A stretch of DNA of 64,000 nt from Comamonas sp. BIGb0124 (lineage in GTDB: Bacteria > Pseudomonadota > Gammaproteobacteria > Burkholderiales > Burkholderiaceae_C): positions 62,001 through 126,000 of the forward strand of contig NZ_RJVF01000015.1 of assembly GCF_003752175.1 (NCBI RefSeq), given 5' to 3'. Numbering within the stretch: the stretch's first letter is position 1; every line of letters starts with the position of its first letter. The notes under the pieces were generated by a model that was not told where the DNA came from, ran no database searches, and saw only the letters and a list, made by a program, of their open reading frames with translations. Below are positions 26,630 through 35,845 of the stretch, piece by piece. Both the position numbers and the translations under genes were made by a program.

Positions 26630-28015
26630 ATGAGGACTGATCCGCTGCGTCCGGCTCGCCCGGTGAGCCTGGCCGACCGGCTGACCCGTGCCCTGCTGCT
26701 GGCGCTGGCGGCCGTCTGGCTGGTGTGCATCCTGGGGGTTTCGTGGTTCATCTACGAAAAGACCAACGAGAACTTCGATGCCGAGCTGATGGAAAGCGCC
26801 CATCGCCTGATCGACGTCGCGGTCAGCCAGTACGACGATGCCGTCGCCGCCCACAAGGCTCCCGGCGACAGCCCGGTCATCGCCAAGGAACCCATCATCA
26901 ACACCCTGCCCCTGACCTACCAGCTCGTCGACGGCCAGGGACACGTGGTGCTGCGATCGGGCTCAGCGCCCGCGCAGGCCTTCGGCATTCCGCTGCTCGA
27001 GGGCTTCTACGACCAGGGCGAATGGCGCATCTACGTGGCCGAGCACCCCTACCGCGAGCTCTACTTGCAACTGGCCGATCCGCTCGCCGAGCGCATCGAG
27101 GTGCTGATGAACGCCCTGCTGACGCTGGTCGCGGTGATGGTGCTGGTGCTGCTGGCGCTGACGCTGCTGCTGCGCGGCATCGCCCGCCGCGAGCTGTCGG
27201 TCCTGCAGAGCCTGCAGCAGCAGATCAGCCGGCGCAGCGGCTCCGATCTCAGTCCGATCGACGTCGGCCGGATGCCGCTGGAGCCACGTGCCGTGGGCGA
27301 AGACGTCAACCGCATGCTGCAGCGCCTGTCGGACGCTTTGGATGTGGAACGCGCGCTGGCTGCCAACGCGGCGCATGAACTGCGCACGCCGCTGGCCGTG
27401 GCCATGCTGCGGCTGCAGGCCGCGCTCGATGGCGACTTTGCGCGCGACGATGTCCATGCCGCGCTCGACGGGCTGAAGACGCTGGCCCATCGCACCGAAA
27501 AACTGCTGCAGCTCTCGCGCGCCGAATCGGCCGCCTCGCTGGGCCAGCAGGTCGTGGATCTCGCGGCACTCGCGACGACGGTGGCCGGGGAGTTCTGGGG
27601 CAACGCGCAGGCGATGCGTCAGCTCGACGTGATCGAGCCCGAGCACGACGAGCCGAGCGGACCGGTCACGGCGCTGGTGGACCCGGATACGCTCGCCATC
27701 GCATTGCGCAACCTGGTCGAGAACGCCCTGCGCTACGCAAAAGGCGCCAAGGTCGAGATTCGGGTCCAGGCCCCCGCGACCCTGGTCGTGCGCGACTATG
27801 GGCCAGGGGTCGATGCCGGGCACATGCTGACGCTACAAAGCCGCCATGTCCGGCACGCCACGGACAGCGCCGGCTACGGCCTGGGCATGTCCATCACGTC
27901 GAGCATCGTCCAGCGCAACCACGGCGAGCTCGAACTGCTCTCGCCGCCGCCGGGCTACGCCAGCGGTTTCGAGGCCCGGATTCACCTGAAGCCCGTGGTG
28001 CCCGAGACGGCCTGA
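26630..28015 (+). CDS. pmrB: sensor histidine kinase (PmrB-like)
   Basis: A 461-residue membrane histidine kinase. One transmembrane helix lies near residues 20-43 and another near 160-182, enclosing a periplasmic sensor of about 115 residues. HAMP-like and dimerisation segments lead to the H-box ANAAHELRTPL with phospho-acceptor His249, and the ATPase domain has N-box IALRNLVENALRYAKG, G1 VVRDYGPGV and G2 GYGLGMSI. The sensor lacks an obvious ExxE iron-binding motif of the Salmonella PmrB type, so the signal is unknown. It overlaps no gene and is cotranscribed with the response regulator. Confidence 0.88.
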   Translation: MRTDPLRPARPVSLADRLTRALLLALAAVWLVCILGVSWFIYEKTNENFDAELMESAHRLIDVAVSQYDDAVAAHKAPGDSPVIAKEPIINTLPLTYQLVDGQGHVVLRSGSAPAQAFGIPLLEGFYDQGEWRIYVAEHPYRELYLQLADPLAERIEVLMNALLTLVAVMVLVLLALTLLLRGIARRELSVLQSLQQQISRRSGSDLSPIDVGRMPLEPRAVGEDVNRMLQRLSDALDVERALAANAAHELRTPLAVAMLRLQAALDGDFARDDVHAALDGLKTLAHRTEKLLQLSRAESAASLGQQVVDLAALATTVAGEFWGNAQAMRQLDVIEPEHDEPSGPVTALVDPDTLAIALRNLVENALRYAKGAKVEIRVQAPATLVVRDYGPGVDAGHMLTLQSRHVRHATDSAGYGLGMSITSSIVQRNHGELELLSPPPGYASGFEARIHLKPVVPETA

Positions 28016-28023
28016 ACGCCGAA

Positions 28024-28070
28024 GCGCCCCGGCCCAGGCTCGGGGCGCCCGTCGCGCCATCGGATGGCGC
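28024..28070. terminator. paired GC-rich hairpins between convergent genes
   Basis: Stem GCGCCCC (28024-28030)/GGGGCGC (28042-28048) with an 11-nt loop, then GCGCCAT (28054-28060)/ATGGCGC (28064-28070). They lie between the ends of pmrB and the leftward receptor gene. There is no U-tract on either strand, so a rho-independent role is uncertain. Confidence 0.35.
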
Positions 28071-28101
28071 AGCGGCCTTCCGTGCCCTCGGGCCGGCTCG
28101 G

Positions 28102-30402
28102 TCAGAACTTCACGTTGGCCGACAGCACCGCCGAGCGGCCATTGGCCAGCGTCGCGTAGTGCGTGGTGTAGGTCGAACCGTAGTAGGTCTTGTCGAACAG
28201 GTTGCTGACGTTGAGCTGCAAGGTCACGTTGCGGCTGTACGCGTAGCTGGCCATCGCGTCGAAACGCGTGTAGCCGCCGATCGCACGCTTGATCAGCGCA
28301 TTGCCGCTGTACGCGTAGTTGCCCACCACCTCGCTCTGGCCGTAGATGCCCACGCCGGCCGTGAACTTCGGCGTGAAGTGGTAACTCGTCCACAGGCTGT
28401 AGCTGTGCTTGGGCGTATTGGGGAAGGCCAGCCCGGTGCCTGCACGATCGCGGCCATCGGCCTGCTTGCCCAGATCCTTCTGTTCGCTGTCCATGTAGGT
28501 GTAGCCGCCGAACACGTCCCAGGCCTTGGTGATGCGGCCGGCAAAGCCCAGCTCGATCCCGTCGACCTGCTTGCTGCCGGCCATCGATACCGTGTTGTCG
28601 GGATTGGTGATGCGGGCATTGGTCGTGTCGTTGCGGAACAGTGCGCCCGTCAGCGACAGCTGTTTCTCGAACAGCTCCCACTTGGTGCCGATCTCGTACG
28701 AACGGGTCTTCTCGGGCTTGAGAAGCTGCAGCACGTCGGATGCAATCGATTGGCCTTCCTGGCCCTGGCCGAGCGAGCTGTTGCCCGGCGTGGACGACGA
28801 GCCGACGCTGGCGTACACATTGCCGTTCGGCGCCAGCTTGTACACGAGTCCCAGTTGGTAGTTGAAAAGCGTGTCGTCCCGGTCGTAGCGCGAACGGGTG
28901 CCGGCGGTGGCGCCGCTGGTCGCAATCGCCGTGAGCTGCTTGCTGCGGTACTTGTCGGCGCGCACGCCGACGTTCAGCAGCCAGGCCGGCGCCAGCTCGA
29001 TGGTGTCGAATCCGTACAGCGAAGCCGTGTTGTTGGTGAACTCGGCCGGGTTGTTGTTGCGCGCCAGCGTGCCCTGCCAGGCGTCGTTGCCGTTGGGGTT
29101 GCTCAGGCTCGTGCAGATGCCGTAGAGCGCGGCGGCACAGCCCGCTCCGGTGCGGATGCCGCTGACACGGGCGTACTCGGTGGCGAATGCGCCGGCGGCC
29201 AGTGCGTAGCTGTCGTTCTTGACTTCCTCGCGCGAGAGCTCCAGGCCGAAGGCATAGCGATGCTTGATGCCGTAGCCTGTGGTTGCACCCGTCACTTCGG
29301 ACTGATTGGCCAGCGTCTGGATCGTCGAGTACCGGCTGTTGAAGCGGCGCCAGACATTGCCGTTGGCGACATTGGCATGGCTGTCGTCGGGCTGCGTCCA
29401 TACGTAGTCCTGCGTGCTGTGGCTGTAGCGCAGGGTGTTGCGGAATTTGTGGGTTGCCGAAAGATCGTGCTCGACGGTGAGGGTACCGGTGTCCGTCTTT
29501 TCCTTGCGGAAATCACGGTCCTTCAGGCCATACCAGTTGTCGCGGTTGCCGCCGAAGGTGGGTTTGATCGTCAGCTCGCCCGTGGTGGGCAGCGTGGCGG
29601 GCAGGTCGTAGGGCACGCCGCCGTCGGGCGTGTCGTTGCTTTGCAGATGGTAGTACTGCAGCGTCACGCGCGTGGGGGTATCCAGGCCGAACGTCACCGA
29701 AGGTGCAATGCCCCAGCGGGTGTTGTCCGGACCGTTGCGGCCGGGTACGTCGGCGTCGTGGGCCATCACGTTCAGGCGGGCGGCGATGCCCTGGCCGTCG
29801 CTCCAGTTGCCGTCGACCGTGGTGCGCTTGTAGTTGTCCGTGCCCAGGCCGACCGAGCCGGCAATGAAGTTCTCGTTCCGGGGTGCCTTGGTCGAGAGGT
29901 TGATGCTGCCGCCCGCACCGGCACGGCCGGCATAGGCCGAATCCGAGCCCTTGATGACTTCCACCGATTCGAGGTTGAACACCTCGCGCGAACCGGCGGC
30001 GATGTCGCGCAGGCCGTCGACAAAGATGCTGGACTGGGCGTCGCTGCCGCGCATGAACGGGCGGTCGCCGACGGGGTTGCCGCCTTCACCCGCACCGAAG
30101 GTGATGCCGGGGGTCGAACGCAGCGCGTCGGCAAGATTCGTCACCGCGGTCTGCTGCATCACTTCCTGCGTGATGACCGTGACCGTCTTGGGGGTCTCGA
30201 TCAGGGGCGCCGTGAATTTGCTGCTCGGCGCATGGTCCACCTTGATCGCAGCGTCCTGCGTGCCGGTCACCGTCACCGCCGGCAAGGTCGCCGCCGAGGT
30301 CTGGGCATGCGCATTCGCCAGGGGCAGCATGAGCCCGATCACGATGGCGACTGGCGTAAGTTGGAGTGGGCAGGCCTTGCGGCCGACCTGTTTTGCAGTC
30401 AT
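28102..30402 (-). CDS. TonB-dependent siderophore receptor (Fiu/catecholate type)
   Basis: A 766-residue outer-membrane receptor. A signal peptide ending ANAHAQ is followed by a plug domain (VTVTGTQDAAIKVDHAPSSK; FTAPLIETPKTVTVITQEVM; DALRSTPGITFGAGEGGNPVGDRPFMRGSDA; VEVIKGSDSAYAGRAGAGG) and a 22-strand barrel ending in the aromatic-terminated SAVLSANVKF. The plug motif order and GEGG..GDRPFMRG stretch match the Fiu/CirA-like catecholate receptors. A shared Fur-box-like motif lies about 93 bp upstream. Substrate (enterobactin-like catecholates) is inferred from family. It is a paralogue of the next receptor on the same strand. Confidence 0.9.
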   Translation of the reverse strand: MTAKQVGRKACPLQLTPVAIVIGLMLPLANAHAQTSAATLPAVTVTGTQDAAIKVDHAPSSKFTAPLIETPKTVTVITQEVMQQTAVTNLADALRSTPGITFGAGEGGNPVGDRPFMRGSDAQSSIFVDGLRDIAAGSREVFNLESVEVIKGSDSAYAGRAGAGGSINLSTKAPRNENFIAGSVGLGTDNYKRTTVDGNWSDGQGIAARLNVMAHDADVPGRNGPDNTRWGIAPSVTFGLDTPTRVTLQYYHLQSNDTPDGGVPYDLPATLPTTGELTIKPTFGGNRDNWYGLKDRDFRKEKTDTGTLTVEHDLSATHKFRNTLRYSHSTQDYVWTQPDDSHANVANGNVWRRFNSRYSTIQTLANQSEVTGATTGYGIKHRYAFGLELSREEVKNDSYALAAGAFATEYARVSGIRTGAGCAAALYGICTSLSNPNGNDAWQGTLARNNNPAEFTNNTASLYGFDTIELAPAWLLNVGVRADKYRSKQLTAIATSGATAGTRSRYDRDDTLFNYQLGLVYKLAPNGNVYASVGSSSTPGNSSLGQGQEGQSIASDVLQLLKPEKTRSYEIGTKWELFEKQLSLTGALFRNDTTNARITNPDNTVSMAGSKQVDGIELGFAGRITKAWDVFGGYTYMDSEQKDLGKQADGRDRAGTGLAFPNTPKHSYSLWTSYHFTPKFTAGVGIYGQSEVVGNYAYSGNALIKRAIGGYTRFDAMASYAYSRNVTLQLNVSNLFDKTYYGSTYTTHYATLANGRSAVLSANVKF

Positions 30403-30490
30403 GAATTTTCCCTCTCAGAAGAGTGCGCACACAGTAGGACGAGCCGTCGTCGTGGCCCTTGGTTTTTTGGCGCAGCCGAATCCTATCGGT

Positions 30491-30510
30491 GAGAAGAATG
30501 ATTCACAATG
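30491..30510 (-). promoter_or_regulatory. candidate Fur box, receptor 1
   Basis: AGAATGATTCA (30495-30505) in the AT-rich stretch upstream of the first receptor is shared with the second receptor's upstream region and resembles the AATGATT core of the Fur consensus. It sits about 93 bp before the receptor ATG. Confidence 0.5.
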
Positions 30511-30631
30511 CGTTTATCTCTATCCTTGTCAGTTATTGCCCAAATGTGTCTTGTTCGCAACATTCGATTCGGAGGATGACTGCCCTGCCCTGCGCGCAAG
30601 GCAGGGCAGGTCTCGCTTGCGGGCCTTCCGA

Positions 30632-32779
30632 TCAATAGCTGAAGTTCACCGTGGCAATCGCCGAGCGGCCCGGAGACACATTGGCGAAGATGCCGACGTG
30701 CGAGCCGTCGTAGATGGTCTTGTCGGCCAGGTTCAGCACATTGAGTCGGATGTTGATGTTGCGGTTGATCACATACGTGGCCATCGCGTCGTACCGCCAG
30801 TAGGACGGCAATTCGAGCGTGTTGGCGTCGTTCATCCAGCGGCTGGACATGTAGGTCGCACCGCCGCCCAGGGTCAGGTTCGGCAGCAGCTTGTACGTGG
30901 TCCACACGCTCAGGCTGTTCTTGGCGATGTACTTCAGTTTCTTGCCGTCGTTGCTGCCGGCGCCGTCGTCCTTCAGCTTGGGATCGAGGTAGGTATAGCC
31001 GCCGAACACCGCCCAGTTGGGCGTGACGTTGCCGGATGCCCCCAGTTCCAGTCCGCGCGTGCGGTTGTTGCCGATCAGCTCGACGTCGCCCGTGAGCGGA
31101 TCGCCGGCGCGTTGGTTCTTTTTGTCGGTCTGGAAAACGGCGGCGGTCAGCGAGAGGCGTTTGTCCAGCACATCCCACTTGGTACCCAGCTCCAGGCTGC
31201 GGTTCTTCTCGGGCTCGAGATTCACGCGGTTGCCGCCCAGGCCGCCCCCGGCGGCCCCATCGGCCCCGCCGGACTGGCCGGCCGTCTCGCCCGACGGATT
31301 GGAGGACGTGCCGTACGCCACATACACGCTGCCGTTGGGCCGTGGCTTGTACACCAGTCCGACCTGGTAGTTCAGCATGGCATCGGTGCGGCCGGCCGTG
31401 CCGTCGGTCACGCTGTAGTGGTCCCAGCGCACGCCCAGGTTCAGATCCCATTGCTCGTGCAGGTGCAAGGTGTTGAAACCGTAGATCGCCTTGGTCGACG
31501 TCTTGTTCGCCAGCTCGTAATCCGATCCGAAATCACCGATCGTCGTGCCGGTGTAGGCAGGCAGGTAGGGATTGGGGTTGTAGAGGTCGGTCCGTCCGAC
31601 GGCAGTCGTGGTGCCGGTGCTGCCGTCCGAAAGCTTTTCGCGGCTGAATTCCAGGCCCAGCGAGAAATCGTTGTCGAACTGGCCCAAGCGATACTTGCCC
31701 GAGACATCGGTCTGGTTGGTCAGCGCTTCGTTGCGTTTGTTCGAGGCCCGCCAGTCACGATTGACCATGCCCGATGCGGCATGGATCGAAGGCCGCGACA
31801 TGATGTACTTGTTGGTGGTCTGCGACCAGCGCGTCACGTTGCGGATCTTCAGATCGCCCGAGACATCGTGTTCCAGATCGATGGTTCCGACATCGGCATC
31901 GTTGCTGCGTTTGTCGCGACCGGCCACACCGTAGAAGTTGTCGCGATCCACGTTGACCGGCCGGCCCGCGGCACCTGGCAAGCCGGTGTCGAAAGGATGG
32001 CCGAGATCAGGCACATCGTCGGCGCGCAGACCGTAGTAGCTGACGGTCGCGCGGGTCGGTCCGCCGACGCCGAATGTCACCGAAGGCGCGATGCCCCAGC
32101 GATCCTGGTCCACGGTATCCCGTCCGGGAACGTCGGCCGTGTGCTTCATCACGTTCAGGCGCGCCGCCACGCCGGGGGCCAGCACCCGGTTGACGTCGGC
32201 GGTCACCCGGCCGTACTGGTCGGTTCCCAGACCCAGGCTGCCGTGAATGAAGTTTTCATTCAACGGTTTTTTGCTCACGAGGTTGATGCTTCCCCCGGTC
32301 GAGCCGCGGCCGCTGTAGGCGGAGCCGGGTCCCTTGACCACTTCGACCTGTTCGATGTTGAAAGCCTCATGGGCAAATCGGCCCAGGTCGCGCACCCCGT
32401 CGATGAACATGTCGGTGCTGGCTTCGTAACCCCGGATGAACGGGCGGTCGCCCATGGGCGTGCCGCCCTCGCCCGATCCGAGCGAAATACCCGGCGTCGT
32501 CCTGAGCACATCGGCCAGAGACACCGCGCCCCGCTCGTCGAGCACTTCACGTGGAATGATGGTGACCGACTTGGGGGTATCGAGCAGGGGCGCCGTGAAC
32601 TTGGGCGAAGCGGCCCGCTCGACCTGATAGCTCGGGGTTTCCGCAGGCGCGGTGACCGTGACGGGGCTGAGCGTGGTCTCCTGGGCACACGCCTGGCTCA
32701 AAGGGAATGCCAGCGAAACCCACATCGCCATGCGCGACGGCTTGAACCGAGCCGTTGCAGGTGTCTCGAAAACAGACAT
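30632..32779 (-). CDS. TonB-dependent siderophore receptor (catecholate type), paralogue
   Basis: A 715-residue outer-membrane receptor related to the one at 28102. The signal peptide (MAMWVSLAFPLSQACAQ) leads to a TonB box region (ETTLSPVTVTAPAETPSYQ), plug (LLDTPKSVTIIPREVLDERGAVSLADVLRTTPGISLGSGEGG; GDRPFIRGYEASTDMFIDG) and barrel ending SAIATVNFSY. Plug motifs match the Fiu family closely. The annotated start at 32779 gives a rather long, charged N-terminus before the hydrophobic core. A Fur-like gene lies upstream on the same strand, and a shared Fur-box-like motif lies about 100 bp before the ATG. Confidence 0.9.
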   Translation of the reverse strand: MSVFETPATARFKPSRMAMWVSLAFPLSQACAQETTLSPVTVTAPAETPSYQVERAASPKFTAPLLDTPKSVTIIPREVLDERGAVSLADVLRTTPGISLGSGEGGTPMGDRPFIRGYEASTDMFIDGVRDLGRFAHEAFNIEQVEVVKGPGSAYSGRGSTGGSINLVSKKPLNENFIHGSLGLGTDQYGRVTADVNRVLAPGVAARLNVMKHTADVPGRDTVDQDRWGIAPSVTFGVGGPTRATVSYYGLRADDVPDLGHPFDTGLPGAAGRPVNVDRDNFYGVAGRDKRSNDADVGTIDLEHDVSGDLKIRNVTRWSQTTNKYIMSRPSIHAASGMVNRDWRASNKRNEALTNQTDVSGKYRLGQFDNDFSLGLEFSREKLSDGSTGTTTAVGRTDLYNPNPYLPAYTGTTIGDFGSDYELANKTSTKAIYGFNTLHLHEQWDLNLGVRWDHYSVTDGTAGRTDAMLNYQVGLVYKPRPNGSVYVAYGTSSNPSGETAGQSGGADGAAGGGLGGNRVNLEPEKNRSLELGTKWDVLDKRLSLTAAVFQTDKKNQRAGDPLTGDVELIGNNRTRGLELGASGNVTPNWAVFGGYTYLDPKLKDDGAGSNDGKKLKYIAKNSLSVWTTYKLLPNLTLGGGATYMSSRWMNDANTLELPSYWRYDAMATYVINRNINIRLNVLNLADKTIYDGSHVGIFANVSPGRSAIATVNFSY

Positions 32780-32875
32780 GTAGTCCTCCTAGTAGTAATA
32801 GAAACTACGTCGAGCTCATGTTTCCTGTTGTCTGTTTTTAAACCGCTGCTGAACGTGGCAAGAATAATAAAAGGA

Positions 32876-32894
32876 AAGAGAATGATTCAATAAA
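32876..32894 (-). promoter_or_regulatory. candidate Fur box, receptor 2
   Basis: AGAATGATTCA (32879-32889) inside an A/T-rich run, identical over 11 bp with the motif upstream of the first receptor and at nearly the same distance (about 100 bp) from the ATG. It fits the AATGATT half of the Fur consensus. Confidence 0.5.
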
Positions 32895-32951
32895 ATAACA
32901 AAACAAGAATCGGTATCAGTCGCAATTCTCGTTGTGCATTCGCAACAGCCG

Positions 32952-33374
32952 TCAGGCCGTGCAATCCGCATAGACATCGAGGGTCTGTTCGCCCAGCGCG
33001 ACGCCCTTCGCTGCGGCCGCACCGACAAACAGCTGCCTCAGTTTTTCGTCTTCGATGTGGATGGTGCGGCCGGTCTGACGACAGATCAGCCGGAAATAGG
33101 CAGGCTGCCCACTGGTGGCCATCCGGTAGCGCCCGCGATGCTGATCGTCCCACTCCCTGACCAGAACACCGACGTGCTCGAGCTGGTTGAAGACCCGATA
33201 GATGGTCCCCATCGACACGGCATGCCCCTGCTCGAACAGCAGTGTGTACATCTCCTCCGCATTGAGGCTTTCGGGGTCGGCTGTCTTGAGGCCCTCCAGC
33301 ATGGCGATTCGTGCCTGGGTCGGCCGGATCCGATGCTTTTTCAGAAGCGTCTCGCTCGTTAAATTCGTTTTCAT
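32952..33374 (-). CDS. Fur-family transcriptional regulator lacking canonical metal ligands
   Basis: A 140-residue Fur-family protein: winged-helix (HRIRPTQARIAMLEGL, HAVSMGTIYRVFNQLEHVGVLVREW) then a short dimerisation domain (RMATSGQPAYFRLICRQTGRTIHIEDEKL). In Fur the dimerisation domain carries HHDH and CxxC; here those positions read QPAYFRLICRQTG, so the histidines and the second cysteine are gone. It therefore may sense iron differently or not at all. The ATG at 33374 (MKTNLTSETLLKKHR) is used; the frame runs open to 33443. It is directly upstream of the second receptor, a natural candidate target. Confidence 0.85.
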   Translation of the reverse strand: MKTNLTSETLLKKHRIRPTQARIAMLEGLKTADPESLNAEEMYTLLFEQGHAVSMGTIYRVFNQLEHVGVLVREWDDQHRGRYRMATSGQPAYFRLICRQTGRTIHIEDEKLRQLFVGAAAAKGVALGEQTLDVYADCTA

Positions 33375-33632
33375 GTCAGGCTGGGCAAGATGGACGTGGC
33401 CCGTCCACCGGAGCGGAGAGCAAGCAATGAGAAGCAGTCTCACGCCTGACCTAAATTATGTCTCGATTTGTCAATTTGTGTCCATTTATGGCGCGAATTT
33501 CAAGATTCTTTCTCGCGTGCAGCCCGCCTGCTGCCCATCGGCGGGCCATGACCGCGGCGCGGATGAGCCGATCGGCCTTTTGGACAAGGCACAATCCCGG
33601 AGCTGTTCCCCAACCCCCAGACGACGATCCCC

Positions 33633-34160
33633 ATGAGTGTCAACCTGATCTACGCGCAAGCCGCCAACGGCGTCATCGGCCGCGACAACACATTGCCCTG
33701 GCACTTGCCGGAAGATCTGGCGCATTTCAGAAAACAGACCAGCGGCCGCCCGGTGGTCATGGGCCGCAAGACCTGGGACTCGTTGCCGCCGGCCTTCCGG
33801 CCGCTGCCGGGCCGGCTCAACATCGTGGTCACGCGCCAGCAAGGCTGGCAGGCCGACGGCGCCGTCACGGCTGCCGGTGTGCCCGAGGCCCTGGCTCTGG
33901 CCGGGCAACTCGCCGGCGCGGATGCCGAGATCTGGGTCATGGGCGGCGCACAGATCTATGCCGCGGCCCTGCCCCTGGCCGACCGTGTCCTGGTCACCGA
34001 GCTCGAACAGGCGTTCGAGGGCGACGCCCGGGCGCCCGAGCTGGGCACGGACTGGCAGCTTGCCCACGGCTCCGAAGGCCTGCAGGACGAGACCGGCGAC
34101 TGGCTGACCTCGCGCAACGGCCTGCGCTACCGCTTTCGCGATTGGCGCCGGGCCGGTTAG
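33633..34160 (+). CDS. folA: dihydrofolate reductase
   Basis: A 175-residue DHFR that regenerates tetrahydrofolate after ThyA. It has IYAQAANGVIGRDNTLPWHLPEDLAHFRKQT with the catalytic acid (Asp in LPEDL), VVMGRKTWDSLP, RLNIVVTRQ and IWVMGGAQIYAAALP. Length is typical. The ATG at 33633 opens MSVNLIYAQAA. Its TAG stop overlaps the TAA of the convergent sco gene by two bases. Confidence 0.97.
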   Translation: MSVNLIYAQAANGVIGRDNTLPWHLPEDLAHFRKQTSGRPVVMGRKTWDSLPPAFRPLPGRLNIVVTRQQGWQADGAVTAAGVPEALALAGQLAGADAEIWVMGGAQIYAAALPLADRVLVTELEQAFEGDARAPELGTDWQLAHGSEGLQDETGDWLTSRNGLRYRFRDWRRAG

Positions 34161-34828
34161 GCCTTCTGCTCGGACAGCAGGATCTTGAGGTCGTCGGCCA
34201 GAGCCTGCGCGCCGCTGCCGTAGCGTGTGAAAAGGCGCAGCTTGTTGCGGGTGTCGTAGACAAAGCTGCCGGCCGTGTGGTCCATGGTGTAGGTTTCGGG
34301 CGTACTCCCCGGCACCTTGGCGTAGTACACCTTGTAGGCCTTGGCGACCTCGGCGAGTTCCTCGGGCGTCGGCCGCAGGGCGACAAAACCGGGGTCGAAA
34401 TTGCCGACATAGGCCTGCAGGATTTCCGGCGTGTCGCGTTCGGGATCGACGCTGATGAAGATGCCCTGCAGCTTGTCGCCATCCGTCCCCAGCATCTGCT
34501 TGACCTCGGCCAGTTCGGCCAAGGTGGTCGGGCAGACGTCGGGACACTGCGTGAAGCCGAAGAACACCACGACCAGCTTGCCGCTGTAGTCGCTCAGGCT
34601 GCGCCTCTGGCCCTGCGCATCGGTGAGGGTGAAGCCCTGCGCATAGCTGGCGCCGGTGACGTCGACCGCCTTGAAATCGGGTTTGGTGAGGTTGCAGCCC
34701 GTCAACGCGCCCAGCACCGTGGTGGTCAGCACGCCCAGGCCCAGGGCCATCAGCCCCCGGCGGCGGGTCGAGGGCACCGAGGCGGATGGGGCCAAGGGCT
34801 CGGAGGTCGGGGCAGATCGATACGGCAT
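34157..34828 (-). CDS. SCO1/SenC family copper chaperone
   Basis: A 223-residue inner-membrane protein with a thioredoxin fold that supplies or reduces copper for cytochrome oxidase CuA. After a leader/TM helix (RRRGLMALGLGVLTTTVLGALTGCN, with a lipobox-like LTGC) it has the copper motif FTQCPDVCPTT and, near the C-terminus, TMDHTAGSFVYD with the conserved His. The ATG at 34828 (MPYRSAPTSEP) has GAGGAG upstream; the frame is open to 34948. It is the third gene of ctaA-ctaB-sco. Subunit II with a CuA domain is not in the window. Confidence 0.9.
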   Translation of the reverse strand: MPYRSAPTSEPLAPSASVPSTRRRGLMALGLGVLTTTVLGALTGCNLTKPDFKAVDVTGASYAQGFTLTDAQGQRRSLSDYSGKLVVVFFGFTQCPDVCPTTLAELAEVKQMLGTDGDKLQGIFISVDPERDTPEILQAYVGNFDPGFVALRPTPEELAEVAKAYKVYYAKVPGSTPETYTMDHTAGSFVYDTRNKLRLFTRYGSGAQALADDLKILLSEQKA

Positions 34829-34948
34829 GGCGGCAGCTCCTCGGGCAATTCGGAATGGACTCGGGACACGGCCCCCAGGCGCGCCATGCAGCGCGGGGCC
34901 GGGCATCAGCAGGCTGCAGCGGCACCAGAGGCGCCGGCCGACCTGCAA

Positions 34949-35845
34949 TCAGAACAGGTAATGGTCCAGCAGCAGCGCCAGGAACAGGAAACTCAGATGG
35001 ACCAGTGAAAAACGGAAGGTCTTGCGAGCCAGTGCCTCGGAGTACGCGCCGTTCAAGGCCCAGGCGTAGACAAAGAAACCCGCACTCAGCACCACGGCGG
35101 CGGCCAGGTAGAGCCAGGAGCTCATGCCATAGGCAAACGGCAACACGCAGGCGCCGAACAGCATCACCGTGTAGAGCAGGATCTGCAGGCGGGTGTATTC
35201 GCTGCCGTGGGTGACGGGCAACATGGGCAGTCCGGCCTTGCGGTAGTCCTCGACCCGGTAGAGCGACAGCGCCCAGAAATGCGGCGGCGTCCACACGAAG
35301 ATGATGAGGAACAGCAGCAGGGCCTCGGCGCTGACGCTGTTGGTCAACGCGGCCCAGCCCAGCACCGGCGGCATGGCCCCGGAGGCCCCGCCGATGACGA
35401 TGTTCTGCGGCGTCAGCGGTTTCAGCACCACGGTATAGATCACCGCGTAACCCACGAAAGTGGCGAAGGTCAGCCACATCGTCAGCGGATTGACCCACCA
35501 GTACAGAATCAGCGAGCCCGCACCGCACAGCACGGCCGAGAAGCCCAGGGCCTGCCAGTCGCTGAGTTCACCGCGCGCCGTCGGGCGCCAGGCGGTGCGT
35601 TTCATGTTGGCGTCGATGGTTTTCTCGACCAGGCAGTTGAAGGCGGCTGCGGCACCCGCCACCAGCCAGATGCCCAGGCAGGCAATGGCCATGCGCTGCA
35701 GTTGCGCCAGGGTGGGCAAGCTGGGCACGGCCAGCACCATGCCGATGAAGGCACAGAAAACGATGAGCTGGACCACCTTGGGTTTGGTCAGCGCGTGGTA
35801 TTGCTGCCAGCGGGTCATGTCGGGCAGGGTCTTGGTCACGCTCAT
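34949..35845 (-). CDS. ctaB: protoheme IX farnesyltransferase
   Basis: A 298-residue integral membrane enzyme that farnesylates heme B to heme O. It has about nine helices with the UbiA-superfamily signatures: [19 protein letters not shown] (N-x3-D) near residue 72 and [19 protein letters not shown]. The ATG at 35845 overlaps the ctaA stop codon by ATGA, indicating translational coupling. Confidence 0.95.
   Translation of the reverse strand: MSVTKTLPDMTRWQQYHALTKPKVVQLIVFCAFIGMVLAVPSLPTLAQLQRMAIACLGIWLVAGAAAAFNCLVEKTIDANMKRTAWRPTARGELSDWQALGFSAVLCGAGSLILYWWVNPLTMWLTFATFVGYAVIYTVVLKPLTPQNIVIGGASGAMPPVLGWAALTNSVSAEALLLFLIIFVWTPPHFWALSLYRVEDYRKAGLPMLPVTHGSEYTRLQILLYTVMLFGACVLPFAYGMSSWLYLAAAVVLSAGFFVYAWALNGAYSEALARKTFRFSLVHLSFLFLALLLDHYLF

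Noticed and set aside
29951-32893. Large plus-strand open frame opposite the two siderophore receptors
   Set aside because: It is the complement of a GC-rich coding strand; the minus strand has clear TonB-dependent receptor motifs.
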